A stretch of 64,000 nucleotides of DNA from Pseudalkalibacillus decolorationis (lineage in GTDB: Bacteria; Bacillota; Bacilli; Bacillales; Fictibacillaceae): positions 62,001 to 126,000 of the forward strand of contig NZ_JANHJQ010000004.1 of assembly GCF_024609785.1 (NCBI RefSeq), in the 5' to 3' direction. Shown piece after piece: positions 52,424-61,491 of the stretch. Numbering within the stretch: the first letter of the stretch is position 1; each line of letters starts with the position of its first letter. Below the pieces are notes generated by a model that did no database searches, was not told the DNA's origin, and saw nothing but the letters and a program-made list of their open reading frames with translations. Position numbers and translations under genes: made by a program.

Positions 52424-52517
52424 TAAAGAAAACTTGGCTAGGCGCCAAGCTTTAGCGCAGGCGATCCCTTAGTTGCGCTTATACTATAGAAAGTATTTTA
52501 TACTTTCTTAACGTGTA
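52424..52517 (+). repeat. Family A palindromic repeat, copy 9
   Basis: Variant (GGCTAGGCGCCAAGC; GGCGATCCC lacks one base of the palindrome; loop shortened in the second hairpin). Its right end GTGTAAGAAAAGCG runs straight into a family B start. Confidence 0.92.
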
Positions 52518-52590
52518 AGAAAAGCGTAAACGCCCTGCTCAGCCCCGAAGGTCACTGTAAGGCCCCTAAGGAAGCCCGGTCCAAACATAT
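52515..52590 (+). repeat. Partial family B repeat (left part)
   Basis: Matches the first 70 bp of the long form (GCCCCGAAGGTCACTG, GGTCCAAAC), then is cut where the family C element begins. Confidence 0.8.
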
Positions 52591-52591
52591 G

Positions 52592-52795
52592 AAGATCCGT
52601 TCGTTTTCTTGTACATAAGGAGTTTAAAATTTTTTCATCAGGGGGAAATGAAATCGGGACCATTTTACTATGCGTGGTCGATATAATTCAATCTGTGGTC
52701 GAAATATTGGATTCGTGGTCGATATAACACCATCCGTGATCGATTTAACACAATTCGTGGTTGATAAAACACATTCCCTGCTTGATTTAATGTGT
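52592..52795 (+). repeat. Family C repeat, copy 2 (six phased GTGGTCGATATAA units)
   Basis: The first 80 bp match 2156-2235. Then units start at 52674, 52695, 52715, 52736, 52757 and 52778 (period 20-21 bp): GTGGTCGATATAA, GTGGTCGAAATA, GTGGTCGATATAA, GTGATCGATTTAA, GTGGTTGATAAAA and a decayed last unit. Confidence 0.86.
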
Positions 52796-53014
52796 GGGGT
52801 GGAGGTTAATGCTTATTAAATCCCCCAAAAAAGCATCTCAACTCAATCGTTATTCGACTTTCCCATTAAATGGATTGTAACGGATCAACTTTACATCCGT
52901 TAAGTTGCCGTTCCTTCGATTTATTCCTCTTAATAGTCCATTACTTAATCTAATACCCACTATACATCTCAAAAAGATAACACCTAAATCCAGTTCAACT
53001 TATAAATTTGAACT

Positions 53015-53160
53015 ATAAGAAAAGCAAAAACGTTCTGGGTAGCTCCGAGGTCCCTGGAAGACAAACAGGAGGATGTGGTCGCCGCCGAATAGGACTAAAG
53101 TGATCCAAGGGGGTTGGAGTTAGCCATTACATCTTTGCAACAACTTAACTTTCCCTCTAT
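53015..53160 (+). repeat. Degenerate family B repeat
   Basis: TAAGAAAAGCAAAAACGTTC at the left, CCTGGAAGACAAACAGGAGG and GCCGCCGAATAGGAC inside, TTAACTTTCCCTC at the right. It follows the short form and stops a few bases before the desaturase terminator. Confidence 0.72.
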
Positions 53161-53163
53161 GCA

Positions 53164-53207
53164 AAAAAAAGCTGACCCATGCTACAATCAGCATGAGCCA
53201 GCTTCTA
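53164..53207 (-). terminator. Desaturase terminator
   Basis: Stem GCTGACCCATGCT / AGCATGAGCCAGC (one mismatch), followed on the minus strand by TTTTTTTTGC. It starts 7 bp after the stop. Confidence 0.88.
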
Positions 53208-53213
53208 ATCTTT

Positions 53214-54281
53214 CTATTGTTGTTTCTGGTCACCCTTCAATACTCTCGCCTTGATATTATTCGGGTCTAGTCCATTCCCAAGTGAACCGAACACATTACC
53301 GTGATATGGATCACCTAGCTCTGTATTCTCGTAATAGACACGAGGTGTTTTGAATAGAGCTATGAGTGCTCGTCCAAATCCCATCTCATGATAACGATCC
53401 GGCCACATTTGTTTAATGTGCTTTTTCACCATTGGATAATATTTTGGGTTCATTCCCGGAAACAAATGGTGTTCAGTATGGTAAGAAAAGTTGAAATGTA
53501 AGACATCAACCCATTTTGGAGTAACGACCGACAAACTGTTCGCAAGCGGGTCATTCACGGGAACAATCGGGTTTAATCGATGGTTTGTCGAAATATAGCA
53601 CATCACGATAAAATTCGCAATCAACAATGGCAGTAAAAATGCAAAGAACCACTTTTCAAAGCCGATCCACGCAAGTAATCCAAGCCAAGTCGCCCATGGT
53701 AATATTGCTTCAAGCCAGACTGCTGGACGCTTTTTCGGATTAAAGTCCTTAATATATTGCCAGAACATGTGGATAGAGTGCAGCGTAAACGTTACTGCTA
53801 AGAACGCAAATTCCGCTATAGAGCGTATAAAAAACGGAATCCGGTAGATCCATTTCAAAAATCGACTTTTCTTAAATTTTTCCAAAGTCGGCCATGCATC
53901 TGGGTCATTTTCCTCATCCTGTGTATGAATGTGATGGTTCATGTTATGCCACTTCCTCCACAGCTTCGGACCAGTCGTTAATGGCCAAAACGCGATAGCT
54001 CCAAGTAGATCGCGCAACCATGGCTTCCTTACAACAGTTCCGTGCAATATTTCATGTCCTAAGAAACCCATCCCAGCAAAACTTGAACCGAGGACAATAC
54101 TAATGACAAGGTTTAACCAAATATTTAAGTCAAAGAAAATAACGGTGAAAAAACTAGCGATGATGATGAGCAAATATGCTAACCCGCCTAGAAGTCGAGC
54201 AGGTACCGGTTTAAACGCCTTCTTTGGCATATGTGGAGCAATTCGCGCAGCGTACCAACCAAATGAATGAAGATCTTTCAT
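53214..54281 (-). CDS. Membrane fatty acid desaturase
   Basis: 355 residues from the ATG at 54281, 12 bases after AGAGGGG; an ATG four codons earlier is too close to that site. Four membrane helices and the three His boxes: GHEILHGTVV, HNMNHHIHTQ and SYHTEHHLFPG. The size is that of the B. subtilis delta-5 desaturase (about 352 aa). It would introduce a double bond in membrane acyl chains to maintain fluidity in the cold. No desKR two-component genes lie next to it, and no cold-shock leader was recognised. Confidence 0.9.
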   Translation of the reverse strand: MKDLHSFGWYAARIAPHMPKKAFKPVPARLLGGLAYLLIIIASFFTVIFFDLNIWLNLVISIVLGSSFAGMGFLGHEILHGTVVRKPWLRDLLGAIAFWPLTTGPKLWRKWHNMNHHIHTQDEENDPDAWPTLEKFKKSRFLKWIYRIPFFIRSIAEFAFLAVTFTLHSIHMFWQYIKDFNPKKRPAVWLEAILPWATWLGLLAWIGFEKWFFAFLLPLLIANFIVMCYISTNHRLNPIVPVNDPLANSLSVVTPKWVDVLHFNFSYHTEHHLFPGMNPKYYPMVKKHIKQMWPDRYHEMGFGRALIALFKTPRVYYENTELGDPYHGNVFGSLGNGLDPNNIKARVLKGDQKQQ

Positions 54282-54485
54282 GTTGAGAATCATCCCCTCT
54301 GTTGTCCTGTTAATCCGTATGGTTATGCGGTGCAACAAATGATTCCTTGCCCACCTTGCAACCAAATAGAGTAATAACCATCTAATAAAAGTATTTGTAA
54401 TTTTATAAGAGTTTATAATAAAAACCGCTGACAAATTATATGACTCAACGCTATCAGCATCCTAGGTGCTTGTCAATTAAAAGTA

Positions 54486-57189
54486 TTAATCCGCTTTCTT
54501 TTTACGACGAAATTTACTTAACAATTCATATACAAGTGGAACAATGATTAATGTTAATAATGTAGAGCTTGTTAAACCACCAATTACGGTTACGCCGAGA
54601 CCTTTCGAGATAAATCCACTTCCCTCAAGCCCGAAAGCTAATGGCAATAACGCCCCAATGGTCGCAAGTGCTGTCATCAGGATCGGGCGTAAACGAGTAG
54701 CTGCCGCTTCTAATAGCGCATCTCTTGTAGTTAAACCTTCCTCTTCCTTATGGATAACCCTATCGATTAATACAATTGCGTTCGTGACAACAATCCCAAT
54801 CAGCATTAACGCTCCGATCATCGCAGAAATACTTAACGTTTCACCAGCCACAAGTAGACCAAGGAGTCCACCAATTACACTAAACGGTAAGGAGAACAAG
54901 ACCGCAAATGGTGCAAGTGCCCCGCCAAAAGTCACAACGAGAACAAGGTAGACGATTGCAATCGCCGCAAGCATCGCTAAGCCCAACTGGGTAAATGATT
55001 CCTGAATGTCTTCTGTTACTCCACCCATGTTCACTTCTACACCTGCAGGTAAATCAATCTCTTCGATTTTCTTTTTCAGACTAGCGGATGCTTCTGCTAC
55101 ATTGTCAGAAGTAGGTACACCACTCACTTCTACATAGATGCGCCCATCACGCCGGGTTACAGTATTGGATGTGTCACCTTCCTCCAAATCAACTAGATCC
55201 TTGATCGCAACTTCTGATCCAAGTGGCGTTTGGATGGTCTGTTCAATCAAGTCATCAATGTTGTTATACGTATCTTCATCAATACCTACATATACATTGA
55301 CTTTTTCCCCATCCTTTTTAATCGTTGTTAAGGCTGGCTGCTGTCGATGGGGGCTTAGTGCCATTCCGATTTGACTAGCGGTTAATCCGAGCTCACTAAG
55401 CTTGTCATGGTTAACGACCAATGTATATTCTTCATATGTTTCTGAGATACTTGAGTCTACCTTTTTGAATGTGTCGCCTTCTTCCATCTTACTCTTTAAT
55501 TCAGACACGACAGGCTTTAACTCTTCAAGGCTTTTCCCGTATGCGAATAACTTTATTTCATTACCCGTCCCACTAGATGAGAAATCCTGAGTGGACCACT
55601 CACCTTTTGATGACAATTCTTTAATGTCCGTAATCACTTGTTCTTTTTCTTTGCTAAAGTTTTCAGTTTCATCATCATACTCGACAAAGAATAATGCTTG
55701 ATTGGAACTGCCAGGACTCATTGGGTTCTCTCCCCCAACCGATAGCTGAACAGTTTGAACCCCTTCACGACCAAGAAAGTAATCCTCCGCTTTTTCAGCT
55801 TGTTTCTCTACATCTTCTTGTGTTTGTCCAGGAGCTGGATTGTACGTCACAATGATCATCTTTTCTTCCTGTGGAGGTAAGAAGCTGACCCCAACGATAG
55901 GAATAAGTGCTAAACTACCTCCAAACATCGCAATTGCTAAGATCGAAGTAATGATTTTATGATTGAGCGTCCAACCAAGAATGCGTTTATAACCTGAGGC
56001 AAGCTTTCCAGGTCGTTCTTCATCATGCTGGTGTTTAAGTTTCGTTCCTTTATTGAACATTCCGTGTGCCATCATTGGAACAATCGTAACCGCAACGAGT
56101 AGGGACGCCAGCAAGGCAAAGACAATCGTCAATGCAAACGGTAAGAACAATTCCCCAACCATTCCTTCAACAAGCCCTAGCGGTAAAAATACAGCAATCG
56201 TAACAATCGTCGATGACAGGATTGGCTTGAACATTTCCTTCGTCGCTTCCCTGATCAACGCCATACCTTTAAGCTTTTCACCTGTGAGTGACATCCGTCG
56301 ATAAATATTTTCAACAACGACAATGGAATCATCAACGACTCGTCCGATTGCAACAGTCATTGCACCTAACGTCATTATGTTCAGTGTTATCTCCATCTGA
56401 TTCAATAATAGGACTGCAATTAATAAAGATAACGGTATTGAGATTACTGATATTAATGTCGTTCGTATGTTTCGTAAAAACAAGAGAATGATAATTACAG
56501 CAAAGAGTGCCCCAAATAAGGCTTTGCTTAACATCGTATTGACCGAGTCCTCAATTGGCCTTCCTTGGTCAAAGGTTGAAATAACTTCTAGTCCTTTTTC
56601 ATCCGATTCAAACTCTTTAACTTGTTCTTTAACGGCATTGACGACATCAACCGTATTTGCGTCCGCTCCTTTTACAATTTTAAGTCCGATCGCTTCCTTA
56701 CCGTTTGTGCGGGAAATTGATTCCGCTTTCCCGACCAATTCAATGTTTGCAATCTCTTTAAGCTGGACTGTTGGGATACTAGGGCTTTGTTGTGCTTGCA
56801 CTTGATTTGCACCGTCACCTGTAGGAGGAGTTGTGCCTTTACCGCCTTGTGAAGGTGTACTTGGCTGGGCTCCACCTCCAGCGGATGGAATAGCAGGAAT
56901 TTCGAGAGACTGAAGATCCTCAAGTGTCGTGATAGGAAGTAGAGTTAATAACACTTACCCCATTTAAATTCTGAACCTGTTGCTCAATCGGTTTGGTTAC
57001 ATTTTCCGTAACCTCCTCAGGCGTTGCTCCAGGATAAATTGTTGATACAGTTACAATTGGTGTCGTAATACTTGGTATCGTTTCAAGCTTCATATTCATA
57101 CCAGAATAGATACCAGCAATGGTAATAATTATCGTTAGTAACCATACTGCAAATTTATTCTTTAATGAAAAGTTAATGATTCCGTTCAT
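54486..57189 (-). pseudogene. RND efflux permease (SwrC/YerP-like), broken by internal deletion and frameshift
   Basis: 5' part (57189-56942): MNGIINFSLKNKFAVWLLTI through VTKPIEQQVQNLNG, ending at a TGA soon after VINSTSYH. 3' part (56954-54486, other frame): starts in ITTLEDLQSLEIPAIPSAGG and keeps the rest of the pump, including AVIIILLFLRNIRTTLISVI, GAMTVAIGRVVDDSIVVVEN and the C-terminal helices. Compared with remembered B. subtilis SwrC, about 145 residues of the first porter domain are missing between the parts and the frame is shifted at TCCTATCACGACAC. A full protein would be about 1050 aa. Internal starts could only make an incomplete pump. Confidence 0.85.
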
Positions 57190-57759
57190 ACAAGCTTACC
57201 CCCTATTAATTAAGCTAGTTTTACTTCTTACTTTTTGTATCATTGACCAATTAGTCAGTCCTTCTAAAATATAAATGCACAGCTAAATACGGTCAACAGA
57301 CAAGGGTCAGTTTTTTCCAAAAACAAGTAAAATCATCAAAAAATTCACACTTCTGCCATACTCGGATTCCTTGTATATAATAAACTTAACAAGGACAATT
57401 AAAAGAGAAATGTTCTTAACCGTATTTGGGGTACGAAACTTCCCTCTTCCTTTACATACTTATCTTCTTTAATTTACTTAATATTGATTGCTTCATTTTT
57501 AGCTTGGTTGTTTTATTTGAAACTTGTACAAGAGGTACCGCCAACATTTTAACGAATAAATACATTAAGACAATATTTGGAACATAAAGTCCGAATTTCC
57601 CAACGCTGAGCGAGATTCGTGTTCACTTACAATAAAGTTGTTTAATATTAATACTCCAAACATACATAACACCGTTCGCAAAAGGAACGGTGTTCAAAAA
57701 ACAGTTGTTTAATGTTCTTTAATTTATTTCATTTTTCTCAAACATTATTAACTTACACT
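57190..57759. other. Gene-free interval upstream of the broken RND gene
   Basis: AT-rich. Contains a probable TetR-type operator (57244-57257) and a hairpin AACACCGTTC / GAACGGTGTT (57668-57694) without T-run. No gene or family A/B repeat seen. Confidence 0.6.
57244..57257. promoter_or_regulatory. TetR-type operator candidate upstream of RND gene
   Basis: TGACCAATTAGTCA, a near-perfect dyad (TGAC-n-AATT-n-GTCA), 55 bp before the pump start. SwrC-type pumps in Bacillus are often repressed by an adjacent TetR regulator (YerO); no such gene is in the window. Confidence 0.5.
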
Positions 57760-58046
57760 ATGAGCTCTACGATAGGGAGTTTAATTACGATTTATCTTTC
57801 CGAGATTTTATTGCAGATAGTGTAAAAGGTTTTATAAAAAGGTCTAATAATAAGAAAAACATTTGGATTTTAGAAATAGAAGGAAAACAAAGTGGGTCTA
57901 TAAGTTTTAAGAAAGTTAATGAGGGTACTGCTTAGTTTGAGGCTATTTCTTGTTGAACCCAATGTAAGGGGTGCTGGTTATGGACAGCAGTTGGTGCAAA
58001 CAGCTATTGATTTTTGTAAGGAATTAGGTTTCAAGAATCTCGATGG
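57760..58046 (+). pseudogene. Decayed GNAT acetyltransferase (MarR-GNAT type, C-terminal part)
   Basis: Frame 1 from 57760 reads YELYDREFNYDLSFRDFIAD, then KNIWILEIEGKQSGSISF and NEGTA, then a TAG. One inserted base later the homologous sequence continues: LRLFLVEPNVRGAGYGQQLV, QTAIDFCKELGFKNL, ending in TAG. This is the order seen in the acetyltransferase half of MarR-GNAT fusion regulators (acetyl-CoA loop near RGAGYG). A Gln-to-stop change plus a frameshift, and no N-terminal regulator, make it a pseudogene. Confidence 0.75.
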
Positions 58047-58487
58047 TTAGGTGGTATTTCTTTAATAATAGCCCCTATCCTGTTAGTTATATCTGCTTTG
58101 CTTCGAATACAATTTAATTTCTTTTTCACTGACCAGTTAGCAGCTTATATCACACATCCAAATCTGATGCTCACATCATATAGCCTTTTTTTAATCGGAA
58201 TTATTTTATTATTTCCAGCTGTTCTAACGCTTGTTCAGTTAATTAGCGTACAGAAGCCACGTTTAGGGTTGTGGGGAGGCTTATTGGTAATCGTAGGTTT
58301 GTTCGCTAGAGCGTTCCACTCTGGAGTAGATCATTTCGCTTTTCAAATAGTAAGAAGTGCAAATGTTGAGATTGCCACAAATCTTGTTGGTGACTTTTAT
58401 GGTATGTTTCATGTTGTTCATATATTAAATTTCTCTACCCTTTTTACAATAAAAATCACTATTCTCCCATTCCTTCTAAATGGATGA
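58041..58487 (+). pseudogene. Remnant of a multi-helix membrane protein
   Basis: From CGA TGG onward the frame reads WLGGISLIIAPILLVISALL, RIQFNFFFTDQLAAYITHPN, LLFPAVLTLVQLISV, GLWGGLLVIVGLFARAFHSG and DHFAFQIVRSANVEIATNLV: several membrane helices of a common uncharacterised Bacillus family. It has no start of its own, being joined to the decayed acetyltransferase, and its C-terminus runs into a terminator hairpin. The final dozen residues do not look native. Both ends are lost. Confidence 0.6.
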
Positions 58488-58502
58488 GAGAATAGTAATT
58501 TT
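58450..58502. terminator. Terminator between the remnant and the secreted protein gene
   Basis: Stem ACTATTCTC / GAGAATAGT with inner CCCATT...AATGG pairing and flanking AAAAATC / AATTTT. It overlaps the end of the remnant frame and may serve the leftward secreted protein gene, 35 bp past its stop. Confidence 0.7.
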
Positions 58503-58536
58503 GAAAGTCCTTCACCCGGTCATTGACAAACTCCCA

Positions 58537-59166
58537 TTAATAATTGATATCGATCGCCGAAGCCACGTTGTTCCAATCCGAAGCCATATTGGCAGTTTTA
58601 CCATACCAATCGGAGTGTCTGAATAAGACTCCTCTGCCATACCCTTGATAGGAAGTATGCTGCCAAAGCGTCGTCGAATAGCTTGCAGAAGGTGACGCCG
58701 TACTTAAAGAGGAAATTCTGTCATTCCAGCTGGAAGGCAAGTTTTTAAACCCGTCTCTCCAATAGATGTACTGCCCGCCTTTATTTTTATACTCATAGAA
58801 ATCCGTACAGCAAGTGCCGGAGCCCATGATCTTGAATTTGTTGTTATTTTGAAGTCTCTGTTTATCTTTTTCGATAAATGCCTGCAAATCTTCCATGCTC
58901 GTAAATCCATACGCCAACCAATCACCATTTTTATTCTGTTTAGGCAGGACCATGGTTACTTTAATGTTATTGTTTGATAGGGTATTCACTTTGGACTTGG
59001 CATCCACATCTTTTCCATCCACATTTAAATAATAGAACGATTCGATCGTATAAACTTTTTCTGATTCAGCTTTAGTATTCACAACAGTATCACTTGAAGC
59101 TGACGCGGTAGAAGCAACAAGAACAAATACTAGCATTGTTACAAAACCAGATAACAATTTTTTCAA
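58537..59166 (-). CDS. Secreted protein with beta/gamma-crystallin-like C-terminus
   Basis: 209 residues from a TTG at 59166 (GAGGGAG, about 9-base spacing). Sec signal peptide KKLLSGFVTMLVFVLVASTA, cleaved near SAS. An unclassified middle (about 35-120) contains ESFYYLNVDGKDVDAKSKVN and a Cys-Cys pair. The C-terminal 90 residues show the Greek-key pattern of beta/gamma-crystallin or peptidase inhibitor I36 proteins: YEYKNKGGQYIYWRDGFKNL, WNDRISSLSTASPSASYSTT, then GRGVLFRHSDWYGKTANMAS. Possibly a Ca2+-binding or protease-inhibiting extracellular protein; with a secreted M4 protease in the same genome, an inhibitor role is conceivable. Family call moderate. Confidence 0.7.
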   Translation of the reverse strand: MKKLLSGFVTMLVFVLVASTASASSDTVVNTKAESEKVYTIESFYYLNVDGKDVDAKSKVNTLSNNNIKVTMVLPKQNKNGDWLAYGFTSMEDLQAFIEKDKQRLQNNNKFKIMGSGTCCTDFYEYKNKGGQYIYWRDGFKNLPSSWNDRISSLSTASPSASYSTTLWQHTSYQGYGRGVLFRHSDWYGKTANMASDWNNVASAIDINY

Positions 59167-59683
59167 ACCATTCACTCTCCCTCTTATTTTGATACAATGC
59201 AATTTTTACAGTAATACCCAAACATATCAATTAGGCAAATGACCTATCTTTTTGTCCCTAACAAATTCTTCTTAATAATTAAAAATAATGTCGTTTAAAC
59301 ACAAATAATGTTGTTTTTCGATATAGTTAGTTAAAAACGTCCATTAGGTTGTTCAACCAAAGTTCCATATTCTTGAAAATCAAGTGGTTATATATTCAAT
59401 AAGAGAAAATTTAATATGGGAAAATTCGTAATAAAATCGTAGTACCTAAGTACCTAACAAATCTTTACTACAAAATTGGACGGAAGATCTGCTTTGTACA
59501 GGAAATTGGCAGAGAAATATAAAAGAGGCCAGTCACGCAGAAGTTGGAAATATTTTCACATGTGGTCCTCAAATCCGCGAATCGTTTCCGTACCCCTATT
59601 TCTCTTTTTCTTTTCCATTTCATACATGAATATCACTCTTTTGGTAAAATTATCTATAGATAGGTGAAATGAGGAGGATTATT
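59167..59683. other. Gene-free interval
   Basis: AT-rich. I see no repeat family member, RNA gene or convincing ORF; the last 25 bp hold the GAGGAGG ribosome binding site of the Rieske oxidoreductase gene. Confidence 0.6.
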
Positions 59684-61213
59684 ATGAATGATCAACATAG
59701 AATGCCACAATATCCAGAGCCTTATTGGAGAGACGGAGTTAACTTACCATCCTTTGATTCTTTAAATGGAGATCAAAATGTAGATGTTGCGATTATCGGA
59801 GCCGGTATCTCTGGGATTACAACTGCGTATCTGCTTTCTAAAGAGGGGTTAAAGGTAGCTATCGTAGATGCAGGAAAGATATTCAACGGCACAACCGGAC
59901 ATACAACTGCAAAAATCACTGCTCAACATGACCTTATCTATGATGAACTGATTCAACATGTCGGTGTTGAAAAAGCGAAACAATACTACTACTCCAACAC
60001 AGAAGCAATCCAGTTCATTCAACAAACCGTAAATGAAAAGGGCATTGATTGTGATTTTAGCACAGAGGATGCTTTCCTTTACGGAACAACCCAGGCTTCT
60101 AAAACAAAACTCGAAAAAGAATGGAACGCCTATCAGAAGCTTGGCATTAAAGGAGAAACAAAAAGCTCGATCCCATTCCAAGCCGGAGCTGTATCTGCGC
60201 TTGTCATGAAAGACCAGGCTCAATTCCATCCAATTAAATACTTACTACCAATGATTGAAGAAATTACAGCTGCAGGCGGTTTGATCTTCGAAAATACAAC
60301 AGCAATTGATGTCCAGACCGGTGCTAAACCCATTGTAATAACAAGAGATGGGTTTCGAGTGACATGCAATTTCGTTGTCTCCTGTTCCCACTTTCCTTTT
60401 TATGATAGGCTAAGCTTTTATTTTACAAGAATGCATGCAGAAAGATCCTACGTAATTGGGGTTGAAACGGACCAGCAATACCCTGGAGGAATGTACTTAA
60501 GTGTCGATAATCCTACGCGCTCACTCCGATCAACACCGTATAGAGGTGGGAAATTGATTTTGATTGGGGGAGAAAGTCACAAAACCGGACAAGGAATCAA
60601 CACAATGAGGCATTACGAAGCATTACAGGAATGGGGAGGTAACGTACTCGGGATTAAATCGTTCCCTTATAGATGGTCGACTCAAGACTTAGTCACACTT
60701 GATAAAATCCCATATATCGGAGAAATCAGCTCGAAGGAGGAAAATATATTTGTAGCTACTGGTTATAAAAAATGGGGAATGACGTCAAGCACCGTTGCTG
60801 CACGTCTCATTTCTGATCAGATCATGAGAAGACAAAATGCGTACAAAGATCTTTACACCCCATCTAGATTTATTGCAGATCCGAGTGTAAAAAACTTCTT
60901 AATCCAAAACGCTGATGTTGCCAGTCACTTAATCTCTGGAAAAATTGAAATGGCCCCTAAGAAGGTTGAAGAGTTGGAAACAGATGAGGGGTCCGTAGTG
61001 AAGGTCAGTGGTAAACGCGCTGGTGCTTACAAAGATTTGAGCGGAAAGCTTCATATTGTTGATACAACTTGCAGCCATCTTGGCTGTGAATGTGAATGGA
61101 ACTCCGGTGATCGTACGTGGGACTGTCCTTGTCATGGCTCAAGATATACATTTGATGGAGATGTGATTGAAGGACCAGCGGAACGCCCGTTAAAGAAGCT
61201 GAATCTCGATTAA
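59684..61213 (+). CDS. yhfW: FAD-dependent oxidoreductase with C-terminal Rieske domain (YhfW-like)
   Basis: 509 residues from the ATG at 59684 (GAGGAGG, 6-base spacing), the length of B. subtilis YhfW. N-terminal glycine oxidase/DAO fold with FAD motif VDVAIIGAGISGITTAYLLS and NGTTGHTTAKITAQHDLIYD. The C-terminal Rieske domain (about 425-509) holds the [2Fe-2S] ligands in CSHLGCECEW and DCPCHGSRYTFDG. It may oxidise an amine or betaine-like substrate; that would fit the following betaine transporter, but the substrate is not known. Cytoplasmic. Confidence 0.88.
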   Translation: MNDQHRMPQYPEPYWRDGVNLPSFDSLNGDQNVDVAIIGAGISGITTAYLLSKEGLKVAIVDAGKIFNGTTGHTTAKITAQHDLIYDELIQHVGVEKAKQYYYSNTEAIQFIQQTVNEKGIDCDFSTEDAFLYGTTQASKTKLEKEWNAYQKLGIKGETKSSIPFQAGAVSALVMKDQAQFHPIKYLLPMIEEITAAGGLIFENTTAIDVQTGAKPIVITRDGFRVTCNFVVSCSHFPFYDRLSFYFTRMHAERSYVIGVETDQQYPGGMYLSVDNPTRSLRSTPYRGGKLILIGGESHKTGQGINTMRHYEALQEWGGNVLGIKSFPYRWSTQDLVTLDKIPYIGEISSKEENIFVATGYKKWGMTSSTVAARLISDQIMRRQNAYKDLYTPSRFIADPSVKNFLIQNADVASHLISGKIEMAPKKVEELETDEGSVVKVSGKRAGAYKDLSGKLHIVDTTCSHLGCECEWNSGDRTWDCPCHGSRYTFDGDVIEGPAERPLKKLNLD

Positions 61214-61228
61214 ACCTTTTTTTTAGAG

Positions 61229-61386
61229 TAAAGAAAGTATAAAAGTTTGCGGCATGGATGTAATGTCTAGCTTCAGCGCCCAGGTGTTCGAGGTCGCTTC
61301 GATTCTTCCACAAACACAAAAAGCGTGTTGTGCTACAGAATCTCCAGCGCTTGTCACACCTGAACAGGGCGCTTCCGCTTTTCTTA
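61229..61386 (-). repeat. Family B-like repeat with a different core, inverted
   Basis: Left end AAGAAAGTATAAAAGTTTGC and GGCATGGATGTAATGTCTAG as in long family B copies; right end AGGGCGCTTCCGCTTTTCTTA. The interior (61285-61360) has no similarity to the family B core but again contains pairing arms (AGGTGT / ACACCT). Confidence 0.82.
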
Positions 61387-61491
61387 GACTGGTTCAAGCA
61401 GTGCTTTGGCAACGGTTATTCATCCTACAAGCTAAGAAGGTCTAGAATAGATTAACGTCTCAGCTAAAACAAATCATTTGGGGGATATTCA

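Larger units (their letters stand above)
52338..53213. other. Gene-free interval packed with repeats
   Basis: 876 bp without a gene. Order: antiporter leader, family A copy, partial family B, family C array, unremarkable AT-rich stretch (52800-53014), degenerate family B, and the desaturase terminator. Confidence 0.75.

Noticed and set aside
57668-57694. Hairpin AACACCGTTC/GAACGGTGTT as a terminator
   Set aside because: No T-run on either strand in the right place and no gene upstream that would need it.
59476-59667. Short open frame before the Rieske oxidoreductase gene
   Set aside because: No ribosome binding site, odd composition, and it runs into the upstream region of yhfW.
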